A stretch of 61,771 nt of DNA from an uncultured Oscillospiraceae bacterium (GTDB lineage Bacteria > Bacillota > Clostridia > Oscillospirales > Oscillospiraceae), in contig CANQPU010000012.1 in assembly GCA_947625815.1 (NCBI GenBank), positions 1 to 61,771 on the forward strand, given 5' to 3'. This document shows, piece after piece, positions 42,716 through 51,788 of this stretch (its first letter is position 1; every line of letters starts with the position of its first letter). The notes beneath the pieces were generated by a model, which did no database searches, was not told where the DNA came from, and saw nothing but the letters and a program-made list of their open reading frames with translations. The position numbers and the translations under genes are program-made.

Positions 42716-42889
42716 GGCTTGAAATGCCTTCGGCATTTCAATGCCAAGTGGAGCGTGCGAAACACATTTTTGAATTCTGCGGAATTCAAAAATGTGTTCC
42801 TGCTGTTTTGCTCCGCGCATGGCCCGGAGGGCCATACACTGCGCAAAACAAAAGGGATTTTTTCCGACGTACATGCCGCCGGAAAAAAT
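42716..42889 (+). repeat. Four-hairpin dispersed element, copy C
   Basis: Starts 4 bp after the transformylase stop. H0 GGCTTGAAATGCC/GGCATTTCAATGCC (42716-42745). Linker AAGTGGAGCGTGCGA. H1 AACACATTTTTGAATTC/GAATTCAAAAATGTGTT (42761-42798). H2 TGTTTTGC/GCAAAACA (42804-42850) with inner GGCCC/GGGCC. Linker AAAACAAAAGGGATT. H3 ATTTTTTCCG..CGG AAAAAAT (42857-42889), one mismatch. Confidence 0.9.
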
Positions 42890-42933
42890 ATTGAATTTGG
42901 AATTTTACGGAAGTATTTCGTTTGGAGGGGTTT

Positions 42934-44205
42934 ATGAAGATTCTTGTGGTCGGCGGCGGAGGCCGCGAGCACGCCATCATCAAGGCGATCAGGAAAAATC
43001 CGGCGGTGGACGTGATCTACGCCCTCCCCGGGAACGGAGGCATCGCCGCGGACGCGGTCTGCGTGCCTGTCAGCGCCACGGATATCGGGGGGATCGTGGC
43101 CTTTGCCGCGGAGAAAAAGGTGGACTACGCCATCGTGGCGCCGGACGACCCCCTGGCCCTCGGGTGCGTGGACGAGCTGGAAAAGGCGGGCATCCCCGCC
43201 TTCGGCCCCCATAAAAACGCCGCCGTTATTGAGTCGAGCAAGGCCTTCGCCAAGGCCCTCATGAAGAAATACCACATCCCCACGGCCCGTTACAGGACCT
43301 TTACAAGGATGGAGGAGGCCCTGGCCTACGTGGACCGGGAGGGCGCGCCCATTGTGGTCAAGGCCGACGGGCTTGCCCTGGGCAAGGGGGTCACTGTGGC
43401 GATGACGGTGGAGGAGGCGAAGACCGCCATCCGGGAGATGATGGAGGGCGGCCGCTTCGGCGCCTCCGGCTCCACCGTGGTCATTGAGGAATATCTGGAG
43501 GGCCCGGAGGTGTCTGTGCTCTCCTTCACCGACGGGAACACGGTGGTCCCCATGGTCTCCAGCATGGACCACAAGCGGGCGGGGGACAACGACACCGGCC
43601 CCAACACCGGCGGCATGGGCACCGTCGCCCCGAACCCCTTTTACACGCCTGAGATCGCCGAGCGGTGCATGAGGGAGATCTTCCTCCCCACCGTAAAGGC
43701 CATGAACGCCGAGGGGCGCCCCTTCAGAGGGTGCCTGTATTTCGGGCTGATGATCACAAAGGACGGCCCCAAGGTCATCGAGTACAACTGCCGCTTCGGG
43801 GACCCGGAGACCCAGGTGGTCCTGCCGCTTTTAGAGTCCGACCTTCTCACCGTCATGCGCGCCGTGACGGAGGGGAGACTGGCCGATACCGAGGTCAAAT
43901 TCTCCGACAAATCGGCCTGCTGCGTGGTGCTGGCCTCCAAAGGCTACCCCGTGCAGTACAAAAGCGGCTGCCCGATCACCCTTCCCAAGACCGGGGAGGG
44001 CCGGGAGATCTATGTGGCCGGCGCGGAGCGCAGGGACGGAAAGCTCCTGAGCCACGGCGGGCGCGTCCTGGGCTGCACAGCCGTGGGGGACACGCTGGAG
44101 GAGGCGGTGGCCGGGGCTTACGGCGTCGCGGACGCGGTCAGGTTTGAAAACGGCTTCTGCCGCCGGGATATCGGAAAACGGGCGCTGGACGCCTTGAAGA
44201 AGTAA
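42934..44205 (+). CDS. purD: Phosphoribosylamine-glycine ligase
   Basis: A 423-residue GAR synthetase with an ATP-grasp fold. It has KILVVGGGGREHAIIKAI, GIPAFGPHKNAAVIESSKAFAK, VVKADGLALGKGV, DHKRAGDNDTGPNTGGMGTVAPNPF and the metal-binding EYNCRFGDPETQ. GGAGGGGTTT precedes the start. It ends 9 bp before purL. It makes GAR from 5-phosphoribosylamine and glycine. Confidence 0.96.
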   Translation: MKILVVGGGGREHAIIKAIRKNPAVDVIYALPGNGGIAADAVCVPVSATDIGGIVAFAAEKKVDYAIVAPDDPLALGCVDELEKAGIPAFGPHKNAAVIESSKAFAKALMKKYHIPTARYRTFTRMEEALAYVDREGAPIVVKADGLALGKGVTVAMTVEEAKTAIREMMEGGRFGASGSTVVIEEYLEGPEVSVLSFTDGNTVVPMVSSMDHKRAGDNDTGPNTGGMGTVAPNPFYTPEIAERCMREIFLPTVKAMNAEGRPFRGCLYFGLMITKDGPKVIEYNCRFGDPETQVVLPLLESDLLTVMRAVTEGRLADTEVKFSDKSACCVVLASKGYPVQYKSGCPITLPKTGEGREIYVAGAERRDGKLLSHGGRVLGCTAVGDTLEEAVAGAYGVADAVRFENGFCRRDIGKRALDALKK

Positions 44206-44214
44206 GGGGTAGAC

Positions 44215-47200
44215 ATGGTATTCAGAATTTTTGTGGAGAAACGCAACGGACTTACGCTGGAGGCCGACGCCCTGGCCTCGGATCTCCGGGAGCTTCTGGG
44301 GATCCGGAGCCTCCGGGGCCTCCGGGTGCTCAACCGCTATGACGTGGAGGGCATCGACGAGGAGCTCTTTGAAAAATGCGTCCGGACGGTCTTTTCCGAG
44401 CCCCAGCTGGACGTGACCTACCCCGAGCTCACCGCCGACGGCACGGTCTTCGCCGTGGAGTACCTGCCCGGCCAGTTCGACCAGCGGGCCGACTCCGCCG
44501 CCCAGTGCATCCAGATCCTCTCTCAGGGCGAGCGCCCCACGGTCCGCACCGCCAAGGTATACGTCCTGCGGGGCAGACTGTCCAAAAGCGATGTGGAAAA
44601 GATCAAAAAGTACGTGATCAACCCGGTGGAGGCCCGGGAGGCCTCCCTGGAGAAGCCCGCGACGCTGAAGACCGACTACGCCATCCCCACCAGCGTGGAG
44701 ACGCTGGTGGGCTTCACCGCCCTGACACGCGACCAGATCCAAGATTTTGTCAGGAAGTACGGCCTGGCCATGGACGCGGACGACCTGATGTTCTGCCGGG
44801 ACTATTTCAGGTCCGAGGGCCGGGAGCCCACCATCACAGAGATCCGCATGATCGACACCTACTGGTCCGACCACTGCCGCCACACCACCTTCCTCACCCG
44901 GATCGACAGCGTGGAGTTTGAGGACCCCCTGTGCCAGGAGGAGTTTGAGGTGTACCTGGCCATGCGGGAATACTGCGGCGACACGAAGCCCATGTGCCTC
45001 ATGGACATCGCCACCATCGGAGCCAAATACCTGAAAAAACAGGGCCTGCTGCCCAAGCTGGACGAGTCCGAGGAGATCAACGCCTGCACCGTCAAGATCC
45101 GGATCAAGGTGGACGGGGAGGACCAGGACTGGCTGCTCCTCTTTAAGAATGAGACGCACAATCACCCCACGGAGATCGAGCCCTTCGGCGGCGCGGCCAC
45201 CTGCATCGGCGGGGCCATCCGCGACCCGCTCTCCGGCCGCAGCTATGTTTACGCCGCCATGCGCGTCACCGGCGCTGCGGACCCCACGGTCCCGGTCAGT
45301 GAGACCATGGCCGGCAAGCTGCCTCAGAGGCAGCTGGTCACCGGCGCCGCGGCGGGCTACAGCTCCTACGGCAACCAGATCGGCCTGGCCACCGGCATCG
45401 TAGACGAGCTCTATCACCCCGGCTACGCGGCCAAGCACATGGAGATCGGCGCCGTCCTGGGCGCGGCCCCGGCCGGCAACGTCCGGCGTGAGGTCCCCCG
45501 GCCCGGGGACATCGTCATCCTCCTGGGCGGCCGGACGGGCCGGGACGGCATCGGCGGCGCCACCGGCTCCTCCAAGGCCCACAACGCCCACTCCGTGGAG
45601 ACCTGCGGGGCCGAGGTCCAGAAGGGGAACGCCCCCGAGGAACGGAAGCTCCAGAGACTCTTCCGTAACCCCATGGCCACCCGGCTCATCAAGCGCTGCA
45701 ACGATTTCGGCGCCGGAGGCGTCAGCGTGGCCGTTGGGGAGCTGGCCGACGGCCTCCTCATCGACCTGAACGCCGTGCCCAGAAAGTACGAGGGCCTGGA
45801 CGGCACCGAGCTAGCCATCAGCGAATCCCAGGAGCGCATGGCCGTGGTGGTGGCCCCCGAGGACCGGGACGAGTTCATGGCCATCGCGGACTCCGAAAAT
45901 CTGGAATCCACCGTCATCGCCGTGGTCACCAGGGAACCCCGGCTCGTCATGACCTGGAACGGCAGCAGGATCGTGGATATCTCCCGCGACTTTTTGAACA
46001 CCAACGGCGCGGCCAAGCACACCGCCGTCAAGGTGGCCGCCCCGGGGGAGGAGAAGACCGGGCTGACCGGCTCCTTCGCCGGCGACATGCTCTCGCTGGC
46101 GGCGGACCTCAATATCTGCTCCAAGCGGGGCCTTTCCGAGCGCTTTGACTCCACCATCGGCGCGGCCACCCTGCTCATGCCCTTCGGCGGCAGGAACCAG
46201 CTGACGCCCATTCAGGCCATGGCCCACCGGCTCCCCCTTGACCGGGGCCGCACCGACGACTGCTCCTTCATGGCCTGGGGCTGCAACCCGGAGATCATGA
46301 GCGCCAGCCCCTTCCGGGGCGCCTATCTGGCCGTGGTGGAGTCTGTCTCCAAGCTCATTGCCGCCGGCGCCTCCTTTGAGGATACCTACCTCACCTTCCA
46401 GGAGTATTTTTGCCGCCCGGGCGAGAAGCCCGAGCGCTGGGGCCAGCCGCTGGCGGCCCTTCTCGGCGCGCTGAAGGCCCAGAGGGAGCTGGGCATCGGC
46501 GCCATCGGCGGCAAGGATTCCATGTCCGGCTCCTTTGAGGATCTGGACGTGCCGCCCACGCTGGTGAGCTTCGCCGTCACCATGGGCACCGGGAGCCAGG
46601 TCCGCTCCGGCGAATTCAAGGCCGCGGGCCACAAGGTGATCTGGCTCAAGCCCCAGGTCAAAGACGGCCTCCCCACCGCGGAGAGCCTCAAGGAGCTCTT
46701 TGAGAGGGTCCACGGACTCCTCATGAGCGGCCGGGCCGTCTCCGCCTGGACCCCCACCCGCGGCGGTGCGGCGGAGGGCATCTTCAAGATGTGCCTCGGG
46801 AACGGCATCGGCTTCAGCTTTGCCCCCGGCGTCAGGGCGGAGGACCTCTTCGCCCACGCTTACGGCTCCTTCCTCCTGGAAATGGCGTCAGACGCCGCGG
46901 AGGACGTGCTGGGTGAGACGGTGGAGACCCCCGCCATCTCCCTGGGCCGGGAGTCCGTGACCCTCGCGGCGCTTCAGGAGGCCTGGGAGGGCACTCTGGA
47001 GAGGGTCTATCCCACCCGAGCCGGGGACAGCGTCCCCGCCCCGGAATACAGCTTCACCGCCATCACCCGGGTGAGCCCGAAGGTGAGCTGCGCCAGGCCC
47101 CGGATCCTGATCCCCGTGTTCCCCGGCACCAACTGCGAATTCGATACCGCCCGGGCCTTTGAGGAGGCCGGGGGAGAGGCAAGGATTTTCGTCGTCCGCA

Positions 47201-47889
47201 ACCAGACCAGCTCCGCCATTGCCCGGAGCGCCCAGGAATTCGCCCGGCTGGTGGGGGAGTCCCAGATCGTCTTTATCCCCGGAGGCTTCTCCGGCGGCGA
47301 CGAGCCCGACGGATCCGGCAAATTCATCACGGCCTTCTTCCGCAACGCTGAGGTGAAGCAGGCGGTCACCGACCTCTTGGAGCGCCGCGACGGCCTGATG
47401 GGCGGGATCTGCAACGGCTTCCAGGCCCTTGTCAAGCTGGGGCTGGTGCCCTTCGGCCGGATCGTGGACACCGATCCCAGCTGCCCGACCCTGACCTTCA
47501 ACACCATCGGTCGTCACCAGTCCCGCCTGGTGCGCACCCGGGTGGCCTCCAATAAGTCCCCCTGGTTTGCGCTGACGGAGCCCGGGGAGGTCTATACCGT
47601 CCCCATCTCCCACGGCGAGGGCAAGTTCCTGGCCTCGGCCCAGACGGTGGCGCAGATGGCGGAGAGAGGCCAGATCGCCACCCAGTACGTGGACTTTGAC
47701 GGCCGCCCCACCATGGACATCGCCCACAACCCCAACGGCTCCGTGGCCGCCATCGAGGGCATCACCAGCCCGGATGGCCGGGTCTTCGGCAAGATGGGCC
47801 ACAGCGAGCGCGTCGGCGGGCTCTACCGGAACGTCCCCGGCCAATTTGACATGAGGCTCTTTGAGGCCGGCGTCAGCTATTTCAAATAA
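44215..47889 (+). CDS. purL: Phosphoribosylformylglycinamidine synthase, single-chain
   Basis: A 1224-residue large PurL. It has an N-terminal PurS-like part (residues 1-150), then TEIRMIDTYWSDHCRHTTF, KNETHNHPTEIEPFGGAATCIGGAIRDPLSG and a second AIR-synthase-like half (PIQAMAHRLPLDRGRTDDC). The C-terminal class I glutaminase has PVFPGTNCEFDTARA, IPGGFSGGDEPDGSG, GICNGFQALVKLG (nucleophile Cys) and ISHGEGKF. The single-chain form is of the E. coli type in domain content. It converts FGAR to FGAM with glutamine. It is the last gene of the block. Confidence 0.94.
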   Translation: MVFRIFVEKRNGLTLEADALASDLRELLGIRSLRGLRVLNRYDVEGIDEELFEKCVRTVFSEPQLDVTYPELTADGTVFAVEYLPGQFDQRADSAAQCIQILSQGERPTVRTAKVYVLRGRLSKSDVEKIKKYVINPVEAREASLEKPATLKTDYAIPTSVETLVGFTALTRDQIQDFVRKYGLAMDADDLMFCRDYFRSEGREPTITEIRMIDTYWSDHCRHTTFLTRIDSVEFEDPLCQEEFEVYLAMREYCGDTKPMCLMDIATIGAKYLKKQGLLPKLDESEEINACTVKIRIKVDGEDQDWLLLFKNETHNHPTEIEPFGGAATCIGGAIRDPLSGRSYVYAAMRVTGAADPTVPVSETMAGKLPQRQLVTGAAAGYSSYGNQIGLATGIVDELYHPGYAAKHMEIGAVLGAAPAGNVRREVPRPGDIVILLGGRTGRDGIGGATGSSKAHNAHSVETCGAEVQKGNAPEERKLQRLFRNPMATRLIKRCNDFGAGGVSVAVGELADGLLIDLNAVPRKYEGLDGTELAISESQERMAVVVAPEDRDEFMAIADSENLESTVIAVVTREPRLVMTWNGSRIVDISRDFLNTNGAAKHTAVKVAAPGEEKTGLTGSFAGDMLSLAADLNICSKRGLSERFDSTIGAATLLMPFGGRNQLTPIQAMAHRLPLDRGRTDDCSFMAWGCNPEIMSASPFRGAYLAVVESVSKLIAAGASFEDTYLTFQEYFCRPGEKPERWGQPLAALLGALKAQRELGIGAIGGKDSMSGSFEDLDVPPTLVSFAVTMGTGSQVRSGEFKAAGHKVIWLKPQVKDGLPTAESLKELFERVHGLLMSGRAVSAWTPTRGGAAEGIFKMCLGNGIGFSFAPGVRAEDLFAHAYGSFLLEMASDAAEDVLGETVETPAISLGRESVTLAALQEAWEGTLERVYPTRAGDSVPAPEYSFTAITRVSPKVSCARPRILIPVFPGTNCEFDTARAFEEAGGEARIFVVRNQTSSAIARSAQEFARLVGESQIVFIPGGFSGGDEPDGSGKFITAFFRNAEVKQAVTDLLERRDGLMGGICNGFQALVKLGLVPFGRIVDTDPSCPTLTFNTIGRHQSRLVRTRVASNKSPWFALTEPGEVYTVPISHGEGKFLASAQTVAQMAERGQIATQYVDFDGRPTMDIAHNPNGSVAAIEGITSPDGRVFGKMGHSERVGGLYRNVPGQFDMRLFEAGVSYFK

Positions 47890-47900
47890 ACCGCGCGGGC

Positions 47901-48179
47901 TAAGGTGACGGGAATCGAACCCGCATCGGTTTCTGACGGCGGATTTGCACCCGTGCGGCGTCAAAACCCTTGGCAATACGGAAGTATTCCCTGCGGGCTT
48001 TTCCTTGCCCGGACGGAAATCCGCTCGTCAGAAACTGCTTCGCACTCCACGGGTCGCCATTTTCGAGTGATTTTCCATGCGGAGGAGGAAGCCTTGCTGA
48101 CGCAAGGCGACGACGACAAACAGAAAAGCGCCGAAAAGGGCCCGCGTGGAGCGGTGCGGGTTCGATTCCCGTCACCTTA
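47901..48179. repeat. 279-bp inverted-repeat element with tRNA-like 25-bp arms
   Basis: Left arm 47901-47925 and right arm 48155-48179 are perfect complements; the right arm reads TGCGGGTTCGATTCCCGTCA..., a canonical T-arm plus acceptor 3' strand. Inside, 47930-47946 and 48017-48034 form a second inverted repeat (TTTCTGACG.../...CGTCAGAAA). CTCCACGGG (48044) pairs with CCCGCGTGGAG (48141), and GCCTTG/CAAGGC makes a hairpin near 48091-48108. It does not fold as a full tRNA and lacks CCA. Confidence 0.8.
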
Positions 48180-48192
48180 AATCATATGCGCA

Positions 48193-48221
48193 GCGGGCCG
48201 CCCACGGCGGCCCGCCCTTTT
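48193..48221 (+). terminator. Intrinsic terminator after the inverted repeat
   Basis: GCGGGCCGCC/GGCGGCCCGC (48193-48215), then CCTTTT. Confidence 0.7.
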
Positions 48222-48225
48222 CCAC

Positions 48226-48253
48226 TTGACAAAATCGGGAAATTGTTTATCAT
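48226..48253 (+). promoter_or_regulatory. Promoter of the MATE gene
   Basis: -35 TTGACA (48226-48231), 16-bp spacer, -10 TATCAT (48248-48253). Confidence 0.7.
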
Positions 48254-48278
48254 TATTTTATAACAGAGGATAGGTTCC

Positions 48279-49634
48279 ATGAAAGAAAATAAGATGGGCG
48301 TCATGCCGGTGGGGAAGCTCCTCGTCACCATGTCTCTGCCCATGATGGCGTCCATGCTTGTCCAGGCGCTCTACAACGTGGTGGACTCCGTATTCGTCAG
48401 CCGCGTCAGTGAGAACGCCTTTACCGCGGTCTCCCTGGCGTTTCCTGTCCAGACCCTTATCATCGCCTTTGCCAACGGGGTGGGCGTGGGCATGAACGCC
48501 CTCCTGTCCCGGGCCCTCGGCGAGAAGCGGCCCGACGAGGCCAACCGGACGGCGCGCCACGGCCTCATCCTCATGGCCGCGTCCTTTCTCATTTTTCTCA
48601 TCTTTGGCCTCTTCCTGACCCGGCCCTTTATGGAGACCCAGGTCACTGCGGACACCGATCCGCAGATCCTGGAATACGGCGTGCAGTACCTCTCCATCGT
48701 CTCCATATTTTCCTTTGGCATCTTCGGGCAGATCTATTGCGAGCGGCTTTTCCAGTCCACGGGCAAGACGGTCTGGTCCATGGTCACCCAGGGCGTCGGA
48801 GCGGTCATCAACATCATCCTGGACCCCATCATGATCTTCGGACTTCTGGGGTTCCCGCGGATGGAGGCGGCCGGCGCTGCCGTCGCCACAGTCGTCGGCC
48901 AGGTGACGGCCGCGGTCCTCGGCCTTGTCCTCAACCACTTCCGCAACCGGGAGATCAGGCTTGAGCCCCGCCGCCTTTTCCAATGTGAGAGGCGCATCTT
49001 CCGCCAGATCCTCCTCATCGGCATCCCCACCACCGTCATGCAGGCCATCGGCTCCCTCATGAGCTACGTGATGAACCGCATCCTTATGGCCTTCAGCTCC
49101 ACCGCCGCGGCAGTCTTCGGGGCCTACTTCAAGATCCAGTCCTTCGTCTGTATGCCCGTCTTCGGACTGAATGCGGGCATGGTCCCCATCATCGCCTACA
49201 ACTACGGGGCCAGGAGCCGGGAGCGCATCGTCCGGTGCGTGAAGTACAGCATCCTCTTTGCCGAGGCCATCACCGCCACCGGCTTTCTGGTCTTCCAGCT
49301 CTTCCCGGAGGCCCTTCTGGGCTTTTTTGACGCTTCTCCCTACATGCTGGAGCTGGGCGTGCCTGCGCTCCGGATCATCTCCATCCACTTCCTCCTCTGC
49401 GGGGCCTGCATCGTGATAGGAAGCGTCTTTCAGGCCCTGGGCAACGGCGTCTATTCCGCCATTGTTTCCTTCCTGCGCCAGGTGGTGGTGCTCCTGCCGG
49501 TGGCGTATGTCTTTTCCAAGGTTTTCGGTCTGGAGGCCGTCTGGTGGTGCTTCCCCATCGCCGAGGCGGTCAGCCTGGCCGTCTCCCTTCTCCTGCTTTC
49601 CCGCATCAACAAAAAGGTCGTATCCAAGCTTTGA
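48279..49634 (+). CDS. MATE family efflux transporter
   Basis: A 451-residue protein with about 12 transmembrane helices. It starts MPVGKLLVTMSLPMMASMLVQALYNVVDSVFV within the first 45 residues, the usual MATE N-terminus (SLPxxxxxLxxxLYNxVDxxFV). NGVGVGMNALLSRALGEKR and QAIGSLMSYVMNRIL are repeated half motifs. Exports organic cations or drugs in exchange for Na+ or H+; substrate unknown. The start has GAGGATAGGTTCC upstream. It is followed 31 bp later by a DUF975 gene on the same strand, probably one transcript. Confidence 0.93.
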   Translation: MKENKMGVMPVGKLLVTMSLPMMASMLVQALYNVVDSVFVSRVSENAFTAVSLAFPVQTLIIAFANGVGVGMNALLSRALGEKRPDEANRTARHGLILMAASFLIFLIFGLFLTRPFMETQVTADTDPQILEYGVQYLSIVSIFSFGIFGQIYCERLFQSTGKTVWSMVTQGVGAVINIILDPIMIFGLLGFPRMEAAGAAVATVVGQVTAAVLGLVLNHFRNREIRLEPRRLFQCERRIFRQILLIGIPTTVMQAIGSLMSYVMNRILMAFSSTAAAVFGAYFKIQSFVCMPVFGLNAGMVPIIAYNYGARSRERIVRCVKYSILFAEAITATGFLVFQLFPEALLGFFDASPYMLELGVPALRIISIHFLLCGACIVIGSVFQALGNGVYSAIVSFLRQVVVLLPVAYVFSKVFGLEAVWWCFPIAEAVSLAVSLLLLSRINKKVVSKL

Positions 49635-49665
49635 CGGACCATTTATCCGGAAAGGAGTCTTACCT

Positions 49666-50466
49666 ATGCGTTCCACCTCACGGGAGCTGAAGCTCCGGGC
49701 AAAAGCCACCCTGAAGCGCCGCCTTTTCAACCTCATCATGATCGCCGCCGTTTTCATAGTGGCCGATTACATGCTCTCCTACCTGGCCGGGGAGCTGAAC
49801 GGCGTCAACGCCTGGAACCGGGAGCTTACCCGCCGCCTGAACACGGTCACGGAGACGATCGCGGGCATGACGGACCTCGCTGCCATGGAGGAGGCCGTAT
49901 ACCGTGTGATCGACTCCATGCCCGCCCCGGACTTTTTTGTGAAGAGCCCCTTCGGGTTCGTCCTGTCCGTGCTGGTCTCCCTGATGAGCATCCCCCTGGG
50001 CGCGGGCTATATGAGCCATATCCTCCAGGAGAGCCGGGGCGTCCAGACCCACGTGGGCAGCCTCATCTCCGGCTTCCGGGTGATGGGCAAGGCCCTCGCC
50101 GTCAGCTTGATGACGTGGCTCCTGGTCCTTTTGGGATGTGTGTTTTTCATTATCCCCGGCATCGTCCTGGCCCTGCGCTACGGCCTGTCCATCCTGATCC
50201 TTGTGGACGACCCCTCAAAGGGCCCCATCGCCTGCATGAAGGAGTCCGGCCGGCTCATGCGCGGCAATAAGTGGCGCTATTTCAAGCTCGAGCTGTCCTT
50301 CTTCTTCTGGCTTCTGGCCGCCGGACTCGTCTCGTCCCTGATCGGCGTGCCGCTCCTCAACATCTACCTCACCCCCTATATGTCCCTGGCCCAGGCCGAG
50401 TTCTACAAGGAGCTGGCCGCCGGGACCCGGACCAGCGCCCCCAGCTGGGATCCGGAGAACCTTTGA
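49666..50466 (+). CDS. DUF975 family membrane protein
   Basis: 266 residues, with hydrophobic segments near 17-37, 95-120, 145-180, 205-230. Typical DUF975 features are an N-terminal RELKLRAKATLKR, SIPLGAGYMSHILQESRG, and a KGPIACMKESGRLMRGNKWRYFKLELSF segment. Family members are integral membrane proteins without known function. AAAGGAGTCTTACCT precedes the start. Ends before a bidirectional terminator. Confidence 0.8.
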   Translation: MRSTSRELKLRAKATLKRRLFNLIMIAAVFIVADYMLSYLAGELNGVNAWNRELTRRLNTVTETIAGMTDLAAMEEAVYRVIDSMPAPDFFVKSPFGFVLSVLVSLMSIPLGAGYMSHILQESRGVQTHVGSLISGFRVMGKALAVSLMTWLLVLLGCVFFIIPGIVLALRYGLSILILVDDPSKGPIACMKESGRLMRGNKWRYFKLELSFFFWLLAAGLVSSLIGVPLLNIYLTPYMSLAQAEFYKELAAGTRTSAPSWDPENL

Positions 50467-50509
50467 CCCCTTGCCGGGAAAAGGCCGCTTGCCCTTTTCC
50501 AACAGACTC

Positions 50510-50538
50510 AAAAAAGGACGCCTTACGGCGTCCTTTTT
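50510..50538. terminator. Bidirectional intrinsic terminator
   Basis: AAAAAAGGACGCC, loop ttac, GGCGTCCTTTTT. It separates the DUF975 gene and the convergent sporulation/division operon. Confidence 0.92.
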
Positions 50539-50557
50539 CAGCTCACGGTGCTGTCTG

Positions 50558-50980
50558 TTATCTTCTCCGTTTGGAGTTTCTTCTCTCCGTCTGCTTCATC
50601 ATGTCGGAGATGCGGCCCTCGGAATCCTTCATGAACCGCTTGAGCTTATCCTCAAAATCGGGATCCACCGGCGCCCCGTCGGTCTCCGCGGGAAGGGCGT
50701 CCTGCCTGGGGGAGCGGGGGGGACGCGCCGCGGGCTCGGCCTTGGGGGCCAGCGCCTGCTTGATGGACAGGTTGATCCTGCCCTGCTCGTCGATGCTGAT
50801 GACCTTCACCTGCACCTCCTGCCCCACGGTGAGGAAGTCCGCCACGTTGTTGACAAAGGTGTTGGCGATCTCCGAGATGTACACAAGCCCGGATCTCCCG
50901 GGAGCCAGCTGGACAAAAGCGCCGAATTTGGTGATCCCCGTGACCTTGCCGGTCAGTATCTGTCCCTTTTGAATGTCCAT
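50558..50980 (-). CDS. S1 RNA-binding domain protein
   Basis: A 140-residue protein. Residues 1-75 are an S1 OB-fold (GQILTGKVTGITKFGAFVQL, GLVYISEIANTFV, VGQEVQVKVISIDEQGRINLSIK). Then comes a Pro/Ala/Arg linker and a short basic tail (MMKQTERRNSKRRR). Resembles YabR-type S1 proteins, which in Firmicutes commonly follow divIC, as here. It probably binds RNA; exact role unknown. Last gene of the yabP-yabQ-divIC operon, before a terminator. Confidence 0.88.
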   Translation of the reverse strand: MDIQKGQILTGKVTGITKFGAFVQLAPGRSGLVYISEIANTFVNNVADFLTVGQEVQVKVISIDEQGRINLSIKQALAPKAEPAARPPRSPRQDALPAETDGAPVDPDFEDKLKRFMKDSEGRISDMMKQTERRNSKRRR

Positions 50981-51031
50981 ATCTTCTCTGTATTCCTTTC
51001 TGTCCCGTGACCGGGGACAGGAAATGATGAC

Positions 51032-51310
51032 TCAGCCGATCTGGCCGGCAACATAGATCTCCTCGCCGTCGTAAGTATAGCCGTGCTCTCTGGCGATATC
51101 CTCCAGGACCTCGGGATCGTCCCTGTGCTCAAGAGCGTACTGCATGTCGTCGTTGTCGGCGGCGATGCCGGCCTCCTGACGCTTCAGATCCGCCAGATCC
51201 TCCTGGGCCTGGGCCTTCCGGTCGTTGATCCGAATAAGAGATACCACCGCGTAGACCAGCAGCACCACGATCACAATCTTCGTAAGAATACTTGAACGCT
51301 TGACCCGCAT
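51032..51310 (-). CDS. divIC: Septum formation initiator, DivIC/FtsB family
   Basis: A 92-residue bitopic protein. It has a short basic N-terminus (MRVKRSS), a transmembrane helix (ILTKIVIVVLLVYAVVSLI), then a coiled coil (RKAQAQEDLADLKRQEAGIAADN) and a C-terminal DDPEVLEDIAREHGYTYDGEEIYV, the DivIC signature. Acts in the divisome with DivIB and FtsL. The start at 51310 follows GGAGGAACCCT; an earlier in-frame ATG (51325) sits within the yabQ overlap. Its 5' part overlaps yabQ by about 180 bp in another frame. Confidence 0.88.
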   Translation of the reverse strand: MRVKRSSILTKIVIVVLLVYAVVSLIRINDRKAQAQEDLADLKRQEAGIAADNDDMQYALEHRDDPEVLEDIAREHGYTYDGEEIYVAGQIG

Positions 51311-51785
51311 AGGGTTCCTCCGCATCCTCCGCCCTCTCCGGGGCGGATTTTTTCTTATCCACTATTTTATACCTTTTCTTCAAATAAGAAAAGGTTTTTT
51401 TTAAAAATCTTCCGATTTTTTTAAAAATTTTCCCCATCCACCGGGCCGGCAGGAGCAGGATCCCCAGGATCCCGCCGGCGATGGAGGCCAAAAAGCTCCA
51501 GAATTCCCGGACCCAGGGGCTGACCGTCAGGAAATACACGGCCGCGCCCAGAGCCGCCAGGAGCTGCATATAGATCCGCGGGCGCCCCTGTCCGGCGTCC
51601 AGCCCCAGCGCGAAAAGCCCCGCGGCCACGGCGACCCAGAAGAGCCCGTCCGCTAAAAAAGTCACGACCCGGCTTTTCAGCTCCCTCCGCAGGATCCGAA
51701 GAAAATCATAGAGCACCCCGGCCAGCACCCCGAAAAAAAGGGAGAGCCCCGCCTGCCAGACCTGACCGCTTACCGATATCCCCAT
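51129..51785 (-). CDS. yabQ: Sporulation protein YabQ
   Basis: Begins MGISVSGQVWQAGLSLFFGVLAGVLYDFLRILRR, a standard YabQ N-terminus, with transmembrane helices near 8-28, 43-60, 68-86 and 95-115, then a basic tail (KKIGRFLKKTFSYLKKRYK). YabQ is a mother-cell membrane protein needed for spore cortex formation. The frame stays open 218 codons to 51129, about 60 of them overlapping divIC; YabQ proteins usually end soon after the basic region, so the last part may be fortuitous or a frameshift. It lies 3 bp after yabP. Confidence 0.8.
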   Translation of the reverse strand: MGISVSGQVWQAGLSLFFGVLAGVLYDFLRILRRELKSRVVTFLADGLFWVAVAAGLFALGLDAGQGRPRIYMQLLAALGAAVYFLTVSPWVREFWSFLASIAGGILGILLLPARWMGKIFKKIGRFLKKTFSYLKKRYKIVDKKKSAPERAEDAEEPYAGQAFKYSYEDCDRGAAGLRGGISYSDQRPEGPGPGGSGGSEASGGRHRRRQRRHAVRS

Positions 51786-51788
51786 GCC

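Noticed and set aside
47900-48180. Two 91-codon frames over the inverted repeat (MTGIEP... to VRFPSP)
   Set aside because: Both are translations of the T-arm-like repeat arms; MTGIEP/VRFPSP are typical tRNA-derived false ORFs.
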